This document shows, piece by piece, positions 31,321 to 39,899 of a stretch of 64,000 nucleotides of DNA. The notes below the pieces were generated by a model. The model was given only the letters and a program-made list of their open reading frames with translations, did no database searches and was not told where the DNA came from. Both the position numbers and the translations under genes were made by a program. The stretch covers positions 7,222,468 to 7,286,467 of the forward strand of contig OZ025221.1 in NCBI GenBank assembly GCA_964019055.1, written 5' to 3'. This DNA comes from Anthopleura xanthogrammica (lineage: Eukaryota > Cnidaria > Anthozoa > Actiniaria > Actiniidae). How positions within the stretch are numbered: the first letter of the stretch is position 1; each line of letters begins with the position of its first letter.

Positions 31321-31938
31321 ATGGTTGATAACGATATTAAGAAAACAACAAGACTCTATCCAACAGCTCCAAAATTCACTGATGGTGAGGATTTTAGACT
31401 ACATAAGGTAGATGGCGTACTCACGAAGTTAGAAAGTGAGCGCGATCGATACGAAAAAGTGCGAAAGAAATATTCGCGATGGAGGTTGTTTTTCCATACT
31501 TTCTCAATGACCTCGGGAAGTCTTTCTGTCTTGTTTACGATGGGAGGCATTGGTACGTCACTCACGGGCCCTGGATTGGCAATAGGAATACCACTGTCCG
31601 CGCTGGGGGGTTTTATGGGGGTTGTTTCTGCTTTGTGCGGAATGACTGTTAAGAAGCTCACTGTGAAAGTAAGCAAGCACGAGAAGACGGTTCAGCTCAT
31701 TCGTTCTAAGCTTAATAGTATTAATGATCTTGTCTCGAAAGCTTTGAAGGATAACAGGATTAGCGAGGAAGAATTTACTCTTATTCTTGGTGAAATGAAG
31801 AAGTACGAGAAACTTAGGGGAGAGATTAGGATGAAGAAGAACAAAGAATTTTCGGAAAAAAAAGTATTCGACATCGAGGGTTTAAGGGAGGAGGTGAAAG
31901 AGGAATTTATTCAACAACTCACACAACCAAGGAAATAG
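31321..31938 (+). CDS. Polinton hypothetical membrane/coiled-coil protein (205 aa)
   Basis: A charged N-terminal helix (about 28-50), a Gly-rich hydrophobic hairpin (about 60-110, with SVLFTMGGIGTSLTGPG and PLSALGGFMGVVSALCG), then a long charged helical tail. The layout resembles a membrane-inserting hairpin between two coiled coils. I cannot name a family. The frame is intact and begins after ATATACAAAAGA. Confidence 0.6.
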   Translation: MVDNDIKKTTRLYPTAPKFTDGEDFRLHKVDGVLTKLESERDRYEKVRKKYSRWRLFFHTFSMTSGSLSVLFTMGGIGTSLTGPGLAIGIPLSALGGFMGVVSALCGMTVKKLTVKVSKHEKTVQLIRSKLNSINDLVSKALKDNRISEEEFTLILGEMKKYEKLRGEIRMKKNKEFSEKKVFDIEGLREEVKEEFIQQLTQPRK

Positions 31939-31979
31939 CGTTCCGACTAGGAGGGTTTGAGTATAGGATTCATCGCGAA

Positions 31980-31999
31980 ATGGGGGAGTTCCTCCCGAT
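31980..31999. repeat. Third, partial copy of the small palindromic repeat
   Basis: ATGGGGGAGTTCCTCCCG matches most of the palindrome seen in the PolB and integrase genes. Here it lies between genes. Confidence 0.6.
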
Positions 32000-32047
32000 A
32001 GAATAGAGGTTTAATGGGAAAGAAATACATCATATAAAAGAAGAAAG

Positions 32048-33550
32048 ATGTTCGATGCATTTGGTAATGATGTGACTCACTACTTTTTTCCTACTAAGGG
32101 GCGTGAATTCAGACAATATCACCTTCCTCCTAAGCCTAAGTCTAAGCCCACACCTCCTAAGCCTAAGTCTAAGCCCACACCTCCTAAGCCTAAGCCTAAG
32201 CCCACACCTCCTAAACCCAACTTCCCCGAATACCTCACGAAAACTGGAAAAGCATACCCTTTTTCCAATAACAAGCCTGAGGATGGCTTTTCCGACTTAG
32301 TAACCAATCTTTTGATTCCCGTTAGTCCAAAAATATCCTTCAAGATAACAATCAGGAACATCTTTGAGGAAATACCGATAACACACACCACTGCAAAGGA
32401 AAGTGATGTTTGGGTAGCGGGTCCTAACATGAAGTACTGGCCTCAACAACTGAACTTTGTCGTTTGGGCTGCTACCAAGGGGTGCGGAGTTGGGGTTGAC
32501 ATGATGAGGGACATTCCGTTTTTCCGATTCCACGTGGCTTTTATGATGCGCAGATTGTTGACTGAGTTAAAGTGTTCGCTTCCCAAGGATCCTGCATTTA
32601 ATCCGCTTGATAATCACTACGACGAGGTTGCCTGGGAACGATTAAAGAATGAGTTTGGACTTAAGGATCCTGATTTTAGGAACAAGGGAGGTCCTAACCA
32701 AGGATTGGGGGAAACCTACGTGCCTGATAGGGATAATGGAGGGCTTAAGATTTATCAGATGGGTATGAGGTACCCTCATTGGGATCCGTGGCTTAAGTTT
32801 TATGATGATGGAGGAAGGATTAGTGATAATAACATGATAAGCAAGATTGAGCCCCTAGAAAAGCAACCTTGGAAACCTTTCTTCCTGGAAAAGGGGAGGG
32901 GGTTAAAGAACTTGGCTAGGATTAATCATAGCATCGAAGTCTTTGTGTTTTGCATCCTTGGAGCTCAAGTCAGATCGCTTTCCCCCATTTATGACGAGGG
33001 GGACACTGGTGCTTCCCAGGAAACACAGAGGATATTTTTAGAACTCCTCGAATCCAGCATCCTCGTAAACAGTATTACTAGAGGGATCCAATCGTTCCAG
33101 AGTGCTGTGAACGATTCTAACGCGGTGTTGGATTATGCATTAGCTCCTGGTTGTTGGTTGATGCCAAGTAGGCTTATCATGAATGAGAACCCCGTGGCGG
33201 GATACAACGATGATCTTAGGAAAGCACATACTTGGATGAAGTTTGGAGTGAATGAGATCAATAAGAAGACTGAGAGCGAGTATGAAAAGGAGAAAAAGAA
33301 GGAGAAAAAGAAGGTCTCTAACCCCGCGGATAAGATGAAGAAGGAGAAAAAGAAGGTCTCTAACCCCGCGGATAAGATGAAGAAGGAGAAGGACGTATCT
33401 CACCAAACAACTGGCAAGACTTGGAAAACCAGTAACGTTATTAAGAGTCCTAAGAAGAATCTTAATCCTACTGGTGATACTTCACATGAAGTGAACTTAA
33501 CGGTAATTGCCATAGTATCGGCGGGAGTAGGTTGGATGTTGTTTAGGTAG
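32048..33550 (+). CDS. Polinton hypothetical structural protein with KPKSKPTPP repeats
   Basis: 500 residues. Near the N-terminus three copies of PKPKSKPTPP (about 28-58) form a Pro/Lys spacer. A soluble central domain of about 330 residues follows, including VFCILGAQVRSLSP and VLDYALAPGCWLMPSRL. A Lys-rich linker with two exact 16-residue repeats (about 415-450) precedes a C-terminal hydrophobic stretch VNLTVIAIVSAGVGWMLF. A central fold with basic linkers and a membrane tail suggests a virion or membrane-bound structural protein, but I do not recognise the family. It overlaps the next gene by 8 bases, tail-to-tail. Confidence 0.65.
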   Translation: MFDAFGNDVTHYFFPTKGREFRQYHLPPKPKSKPTPPKPKSKPTPPKPKPKPTPPKPNFPEYLTKTGKAYPFSNNKPEDGFSDLVTNLLIPVSPKISFKITIRNIFEEIPITHTTAKESDVWVAGPNMKYWPQQLNFVVWAATKGCGVGVDMMRDIPFFRFHVAFMMRRLLTELKCSLPKDPAFNPLDNHYDEVAWERLKNEFGLKDPDFRNKGGPNQGLGETYVPDRDNGGLKIYQMGMRYPHWDPWLKFYDDGGRISDNNMISKIEPLEKQPWKPFFLEKGRGLKNLARINHSIEVFVFCILGAQVRSLSPIYDEGDTGASQETQRIFLELLESSILVNSITRGIQSFQSAVNDSNAVLDYALAPGCWLMPSRLIMNENPVAGYNDDLRKAHTWMKFGVNEINKKTESEYEKEKKKEKKKVSNPADKMKKEKKKVSNPADKMKKEKDVSHQTTGKTWKTSNVIKSPKKNLNPTGDTSHEVNLTVIAIVSAGVGWMLFR

Positions 33551-34325
33551 AGGGATATTCTTCATCTATCTCTGAATCTGACTCCTCTATTTCTGGAATT
33601 GGCTTTAGTAGTCTCTCGTACTCCTTAGGATCTTTGGTGTTTGCTTCCCATACTCTTATGGCTAAGGTTACTTTACCTGAAGATCCTACGTATATGTTAC
33701 TGATGTGTAACGCAACGTCTACGTCCATCTTCTTATCAATAAGTTCTTCTGGATCTATCCTTTTTCCGGACGCGTCGTAAAATCTTCCTCCTAGCTTACC
33801 CGTAGCCCTGTTCGTTGGTATTTTTGGGTATAACGTGGGTCCTCTTCCCTCTACTTTTTCTAACCTAACGTTCCCATCTTCTCCTGTTACCGGTTCTAGT
33901 TTCCAGTATAAGGGATTTAGTCCGCCTTTGATCTTTTTTAGGTCCGATCTAGTTAGTTCTATTAGTCCTAGTTCTTCCTTGTAGTGTAGTACGGCTTCGA
34001 TGCACATATCTACGACCTTTTCGAAGGATGTTATCCACTTTTCCTGGTCCTCGGTTGGTCCTTCGCGGTTCCACATGCATAGTGGTAGGCTATAGTCCTT
34101 CCTTGATCCCTCGAATAAGCTTTCTGAAGGACCGAACGAGAACACCCACCCAGATGGTACTATTAGCTTTCCTGTTGTTTCCTTGTCGTCGTACTTCGTA
34201 TTTATCTCGATTATCTTGTACTTTATCTTCTTTCCTAGCACTTCTTTTTGTATTGGTTTAGAGAATCGTAGGTTACTTGCATCATAATCTATCATATTCG
34301 TTAGCCTTGGTCCTGTTAGTGACAT
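33543..34325 (-). CDS. Putative ssDNA-binding protein (DUF2738-like)
   Basis: 260 residues. The N-terminal part (LRFSKPIQKEV at about 19-29, then SGWVFSFGPSES and LPLCMWNREGPTEDQEKW) matches what I remember of the DUF2738 family. These are proposed single-strand DNA-binding proteins of nucleocytoplasmic large DNA viruses and relatives. The acidic C-terminal tail (IEESDSEIDEEYPST) is a common feature of replication SSBs. It would coat displaced strands during protein-primed replication by PolB. The family call is by pattern memory only. Confidence 0.55.
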   Translation of the reverse strand: MSLTGPRLTNMIDYDASNLRFSKPIQKEVLGKKIKYKIIEINTKYDDKETTGKLIVPSGWVFSFGPSESLFEGSRKDYSLPLCMWNREGPTEDQEKWITSFEKVVDMCIEAVLHYKEELGLIELTRSDLKKIKGGLNPLYWKLEPVTGEDGNVRLEKVEGRGPTLYPKIPTNRATGKLGGRFYDASGKRIDPEELIDKKMDVDVALHISNIYVGSSGKVTLAIRVWEANTKDPKEYERLLKPIPEIEESDSEIDEEYPST

Positions 34326-34426
34326 TTTTCCTTTCTTCTTTTGTTCTCTTTATGATAGACTAAATATTCTTAAGCCATCTTTTTTTTTTCGTATTAGATG
34401 TCAAAGTCCTTCTTTGATATCTTACG

Positions 34427-34933
34427 TTACTTAGCCTTTAATAACACGCACCCCTCGGGTAACTCCTCTTCTTTGAAGTAAGCGAACTTATATTTTTGGT
34501 TATCGATCTTTGACTTTCCGGTCTTTGCAGAAGGTTTTCCCTCACAACAGCCGATTATGAGGCCTGGGTTTATTCCTAAGCGCTTACCCGTCGCGTACAT
34601 GCTCCGAAAGTAGCTCTTTTCTTTGGTAAGTAGGTTCGTGGCTACGACGCATTTCCTATTCTCCCAGTTATTCTTTAGGAAGGAATGGTCTATTTTCTTT
34701 GGTGGGGGCGTGGGGGGTTCTTTTTCCGGAGGGGTTTTGATCACTTGGGGATAATTTCGTGGTGGTGGTGTTGGAGGTTCTTCTTCTTCCGGAGGGGTTC
34801 CGATCACTTGGGGTGATGTGGTCATGGACTTGCGGTAAGCTCTCATGACCTGTTCGAGCGCTTTTTCAGTGATGTGAATCTCTTCTTCCTTCTTAACTTC
34901 TCTCTGACGACTTTTCTTATTCTTCTTTCCCAT
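34427..34933 (-). CDS. Polinton protein with NUMOD1-like helix-turn-helix
   Basis: 168 residues from the ATG at 34933, chosen because AATAAAGGAAAG sits directly before it. The longer upstream frame runs into the terminal repeat and is low-complexity. The N-terminus is Lys-rich, followed by a Pro/Glu linker with repeated PQVI(G/K)TPPE and PPTPPP. The C-terminal about 70 residues contain VVATNLLTKEKSYFRSMYAT then GKRLGINPGLIIGCCEGK, the pattern of NUMOD1-type DNA-binding modules of homing endonucleases. No nuclease domain is attached. A regulator or end-binding protein is possible. Confidence 0.55.
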   Translation of the reverse strand: MGKKNKKSRQREVKKEEEIHITEKALEQVMRAYRKSMTTSPQVIGTPPEEEEPPTPPPRNYPQVIKTPPEKEPPTPPPKKIDHSFLKNNWENRKCVVATNLLTKEKSYFRSMYATGKRLGINPGLIIGCCEGKPSAKTGKSKIDNQKYKFAYFKEEELPEGCVLLKAK

Positions 34934-34984
34934 CTTTCCTTTATTATGTATCTGCATCTTTCTTAAAGCACTTTTATTTAGTTT

Positions 34985-35428
34985 TCTCCTTCTTTCTTCT
35001 TCACTTCCCTTCACTTCCCTTCTCCCCCTCTCCTCCCAAAATAGCTCACCCCCTCCCTCTTCTCCCCCACCCCCGTGCTCACTTCCCTCCTCCTTCTTCT
35101 TCACTTCCCTTCACTTCCCTTCACTTCCCTCTTCTCCCCTCTCCTCCCAAAAATAGCTCACCCCTTCCCTCTTCTCCCCCACCCCCGTGCTCAGTTTTTG
35201 CGCACGCTTGGTCAGATCTTGGGGAAGGGGGAAGGCGAGGGTGGGAGTGGTGGGGGATTAGGGGGGCTGGAGGTGATGTTTGGAGAAGGGGGAAGGTGAG
35301 GGTGGGCGTGTGGGGAAGTGTGGCTTGGGCGTACCAGTGGGGGGAAATTTAGGCGTGATTTGACTGTACGTGATGTTGGGGGGAGGGGAACGGTGAGGGG
35401 GCCCCAGAATCGGCCTTTGGTACCTACT
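34985..35428. repeat. Right terminal inverted repeat of the Polinton
   Basis: Inverted copy of 19583-20013, slightly longer because of an extra round of the CACTTCCCTT / TAGCTCACCCC block. It ends CCTACT at 35428, next to the ACACG direct repeat. Confidence 0.9.
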
Positions 35429-35433
35429 ACACG

Positions 35434-37155
35434 ACTGAATAGTCGACGTGTTTGGCCGTGATATTGATCAGAATAATCATGTAAGATACAACAGTCAGTC
35501 ATTCCAGCTATCCTTAGATCGGTAGAGTTTATGGCTAGCCATTGGTGCAGTTTATATCAGCCATACTGCTGACTCATATACTTTTTACTGGGTTGCCTGT
35601 CGACAGCCTTGGTGGAGCTAGCTTATCACGTGACAGTTTTAATGTCAACGCATGCTCTGTTTTTCTGACTGCTGTAATTCAGGTATTCCGGCATTGCCGA
35701 AATATAATGGCCCTTAGCTTATTTTGAAGAACTACTCATGTTTAGATTCAGCTACTGAAAGCAGTATTCTTTGTAACCAAAAATCAGTAAGTCAAGTAAG
35801 GAAAACAGCGCTACAGAACTAGCCAAGGTTAAAGAAATAAAGTCGTCTTTATCGCATAAACAGAGCGAGTTCTGACTTCATTCCAGTTTACTATTTTCAG
35901 TTTCTACCACAGGGAGCCCGGCTTTCCTTTGCCGCATTCAATATTCATTATTCTTTACGTAATTGCTCTTTATGGGTTTCCTGTGGTTTAAGATCGGCTT
36001 CCTGTGGTTTGGGATCGGTTTACGGTTACACAAGCTGTGATCAGATCTGTACTGTAAATTGATATTGATCCTGAAATAGATCCCAAACCATAGGAAACCC
36101 ATTACCCTTGTATATACCAAATTACAGCAAAAGGTACCCCTTTCATATACCTTTGAAGAAAAGCTACCTCTTTTTATACCAAAACACACAAATTCCCACC
36201 CCTTTTCTATACCTGCGGCCTGAAAAAGGCACCCCTTTTTAAAAAAGTCATTTGAAATTTGTACGTCAGGATCACTATCAACCTTGTCGCTCGAAGAGCT
36301 GCTATCCTCTTGATTTTCCTTTCCTTTTGAAATTTGTGTAAAAGGGGAAGGCCCTCCCCTTGCTTATAGCTTATTAAAAGACGTAACCCTCCCCTTGAGT
36401 CTAAAAAATTGACCCTAGCCCTGGGGCCCCAGCCCTCCCCCCAATAAATAACGTACCTTCCCTAAACCAAGGAATATTTCTTGCATGCACTATACGATAA
36501 GAAAACAAAAAAAACTGGTTAATTTTTTAAAAATTTTATCGTGATTTTAACGATATCGGTGGTGATTGAAAGGAAACTGGGAACGAGCCCCATGACTCCT
36601 TGCGAGAGCTCAATACCCATCATACATCGCGTCTCACAAAAAGCCCGCCATTTTTAAACTGTGAACGATGGTCGATTCTAATATTCTGTTGTGTGCTATT
36701 TTCTCTGAATTTCATCGCTTTTTAAAACTATAATCTTCCTGGAGTATCAGTGGAGTTCTTCTAGATGACTTGCAGAAGGTGTTTCGCATTTCAAGACGAA
36801 TGGTAAGCGATTCTTTACACGTATAATATGCCTTTCGTTACACATAGAAAATGTTATGTAGACCTACATAGACTTGTTTGGATATTTACTGCTGATGTTC
36901 TGTAGCTCATTCTATTTCCAACTATTATAGGAATCATTTTAATAGAACTCGAATGACCAGTCGACCTTCTGTACTAGTCTTAATAATAAAGATGAGCTAT
37001 CCTTTTTTATTTCTACAGATATAAGCCGAATACTGAAGAACTGGTATAGTTAAAGAAGAAAATCAGCTGAGTACCCATCACATCTTATAATTTAACATCC
37101 TGTTTGTATTGAGAATCCTTTAGCGTATATAATGCTTAAGGTAATGTCAATATAA
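35434..37155. other. Gene-free stretch right of the Polinton
   Basis: No supported exon. Around 35965-36105 an inverted repeat is built on GGGTTTCCTGTGGTTTNGGATCGG. From about 36110 to 36430 the DNA is a run of degenerate short repeats (ACCCCTTTT, CTATACC, CCCTCCCCTT). A 38-bp ATG frame at 36762-36801 ends in a perfect donor, but no following exon keeps the frame. Confidence 0.35.
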
Positions 37156-37159
37156 ACAC

Positions 37160-37330
37160 GTTATGCTAATGTAATTTTTAAGATTCCTGACAAATTATGT
37201 TATGATATACTACTGCATCTTTGTGTGGCAGAAAGCCTTATTCGTCAAAGATGCAGCATGACGTACCATAGCACTAATTAACCAAATCATTATACATAGA
37301 ATATATAGTGGGAATTACTGTCATCAATGT
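37160..37330. repeat. 170-bp interspersed repeat, copy 1
   Basis: Nearly identical to 52587-52754 (same strand) and 62232-62399 (opposite strand), from GTTATGNTAATGTAATTTTT to GTGGGAATTACTGTCATCAA. The centre can fold through GCATCTTTG and CAAAGATGC. This copy is outside the Ig genes, so the repeat is mobile or anciently dispersed rather than just part of the gene E/G duplication. Confidence 0.75.
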
Positions 37331-37555
37331 ATGTTCTTTGTAAATTATATAAATGCATTTGAGTCAACAATACAGTAAATGTATAGAAACTGACCCAAAT
37401 GCCATGACAACTCAAAAGCTCATGAATAATTCATAAGCCTTTGATCCAATTGGAGCGACCATACACGTCACGTAAAAATGTTGAATTTGCAACCAGGATT
37501 CATAATTTTAAATCAATTAGTTGACTCTGGTTTGTTTTAAAGTATGTTTTTTCAA

Positions 37556-37587
37556 GACGTTTCGATCTGGACTCAGATCTTCTTCAG
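37556..37587 (-). ncRNA. Hammerhead-ribozyme-like motif (Penelope-type context)
   Basis: On the minus strand the order is CTGAAGA, then a GATCTG/CAGATC stem closed by AGTC, then GAAA and CGTC. This is the core order of a hammerhead ribozyme, with one extra A after the CUGANGA box. Penelope-like elements carry minimal hammerheads of this look. Flanking stem I is weak (about three pairs), so an active ribozyme is doubtful. I see no Penelope reverse transcriptase nearby. Confidence 0.35.
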
Positions 37588-39719
37588 TTATCGTTACAAG
37601 TGAATTCGTTATAATACTATCGCGAGCAGAATTTGAAAATATTGTTTAAGCGCGCGCCATTCTAGAATTTACAATTATTTTATATAATTTAGGTATAGCA
37701 ATGCGATCATTTCCCGCGTTCTTATCAAGTTCAGAGTGCCATGCCTCTAGGAATAGTCTCTTGTGCCAATTTTGTTCTCTGTCTACAATTTTAGTATCAC
37801 TAAATTTAAACACGTCACGTGCATGGACCTTTATACCCGATTAAGTCCTCTTCATTAGTATTCAAGTGATTTTTATGTAAAGACAACCAGCTGATCTGAA
37901 ATAGTGACATAGAAATGACGTCACTAAAAAACTGAGGTGTCATGACCTGCGAAAATCGACTTACAAACATTTATATCTGCGATAAAACTAGATTTTATGG
38001 AGAGGTTATTGATATTTTGTACACATTTACTATGATATTCATCATTTAGTGGGAAATTAAAGAACTCAGAGTCTTCTGGCTACTAAGGATGACACCTCAG
38101 TCAGAGTTCGAAATTCCCACAAGATAATTGGCTAAATGCGAGTTGAAAATTACAAATATTGAGTGAAAAGAAATTGAACTCTCATTTTCTAGCTAGTTCT
38201 CTTTTTAGAAAATAATCATGAAATGCAAAGAAAAACAAAGTTTTTGCGTTTCGTTCAATCCATTTATCTTGTAGCTGCTCAATGTACAAGATAAATTTAT
38301 CTTGTCACTAAAAAGTTGAAAATCTAATCCTGTCAGTTGGAAGGGTTTGAGGCCTGTAAAACTATAATATTTTTTGATCTTCAAAGAAACTCCTCACCCG
38401 AAGCAAAATCAGTATTTTCCAGTCAGGGAGATTTTTATTTATTTATAAAAATTATGACGAAATAAAGTGAAACCATCCCCTTTTTCAAATTATGTTTTAA
38501 GCGGAAGAGATGAGGGCAGAGAGACACAGGCACGTCCTTTGCATTAACAGAGGTAATCAAATCAAACGTTGTGTAACAGTTGGCAACTTCTGCTTTGGTT
38601 TCGTTTACTAAACCCAGCCGCATGGTGGTAGACTGATGCTAGCCGCGGTTAGTGTTGCTTTATCCGGCAGAGCTGAAATGAGGAAAAATCGTATTATCTT
38701 CTCATCGATTGAGGACGTCCTTTTTAGTTATACATCCTTCAAATCTCTCCATCTCCCACGATGCGGTATACACGATGCATGGGTTTCCCCTCGTAAAATT
38801 ACCGAATAATAATACTTTCAGTATCAATAGTTTTATTTTGTTTGTTTATTTATTTATTTATAGTTTTTTTCATACATTTTCCATACTGAAAATGCCACTT
38901 TAATCAGTGTCAGTATCGTATCAATTCACCGTTGATATAATTGATTTTCGTTTCGTTTGTCTGAACTGCTATACAGTTTATTTTATACGTCCGCTGAAAA
39001 GCAACGCTGTGAAAGTAGAGAAGCAACAATATATAACACATTCACCATCGGTGGTATTCTGATTTTACGCTTTTCTTATTCAAAATGACCTCTCTGTCTA
39101 GTTATTTAACTTCATGACTGTCATAGATTTTAACAATCATATCAAATTTACTTTTCTTGGACATCGTATACTGATCTATCACTGGAATGCGTTAAAAAGG
39201 CAATTATATTGCTCAGAGCAGACAAAGGGTGAAATATAGATATAATCTATATCTACCGTCATAAATTCACTGACTAATACGTCCCACACGTCTAAAGGCT
39301 TCTCACTAGACTAGTCTCGAATTCCAGTCCAGACGTTGTTTTAATCTCCAGAGCAAACTCATCTCATGATGTACAACCGCATTGGCTGAGTATCAAAAAC
39401 GTCACACGATATAATCCTCAAGAAAAAAATCAACTATAGTACATCATGGAAAAATACCTTCGAGCACGTGTATCGTTATCGTACCTTCGTGCTCGATCGT
39501 TTTTACTTCCGCTCCTTGCGTTTTTCTTGACCTTTGACCTGGAAAGACACACCTTGCAGATATCAGTGTTCCGCATTTCACAACTTGATTGATGTCTCTT
39601 TTTCCCCGCTAAGAAGGATATGATGTTCATAGTGTATCATGTTACACGGACTGTTCTTGCCTTGCGTTACGAATAAAGACGTTATCTAAGCATCTATTTT
39701 TAGTAACCACTGGTGGCTG
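37588..39719. other. Gene-free stretch upstream of gene C
   Basis: AT-rich, with short unsupported open frames. A small hairpin at about 39461-39496 pairs CGAGCACG with CGTGCTCG. No exon with recognisable Ig, CUB or other domains. Confidence 0.35.
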
Positions 39720-39899
39720 ATTTTGTAATAAATAGAAGGGCACCGAGCTACGTTGATAACACACTTGAACTTGTAGAGCTGTTAGCATCTATCAGAAGAT
39801 ACAACAGTCTTGTTTAAAGAAACACTCTTGCAGACCAGAACCAAGAAGGACCTCAAGACATTTTTACTATATATTTATTACTCTTTATTCAACATCATT

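Larger units (their letters stand above)
19583..35428. mobile_element. Polinton/Maverick (adintovirus-like) element, 15.8 kb
   Basis: The ends are inverted repeats of about 430-445 bp beginning AGTAGGTACCAAAGGCC, flanked by ACACG at 19578-19582 and 35429-35433. Polintons normally give a 6-bp duplication; here only 5 bp match. Inside are protein-primed PolB, a retroviral-type integrase, a capsid candidate, a packaging ATPase and about a dozen further genes. This gene set defines these virus-like transposons of animals. Two genes carry visible breaks (a frameshift in PolB and a stop in the gene at 29301), and no adenain-type protease was found. The copy is therefore probably inactive on its own, though the ends look well preserved. 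It lies between genes B and C of the Ig cluster. Confidence 0.93.

Noticed and set aside
32119..32430. Gly/Leu-repeat frame opposite the KPKSKPTPP protein
   Set aside because: Shadow of the real gene on the plus strand.
34934..35104. N-terminal extension of the NUMOD1-like protein
   Set aside because: Gly/Glu/Arg-rich translation of the terminal repeat; the promoter-like motif sits before the ATG at 34933.
36762..36801. Possible first coding exon with a perfect donor (MTCRRCFAFQDE)
   Set aside because: Joining to the nearest acceptor gives an immediate stop and no other exon could be matched.
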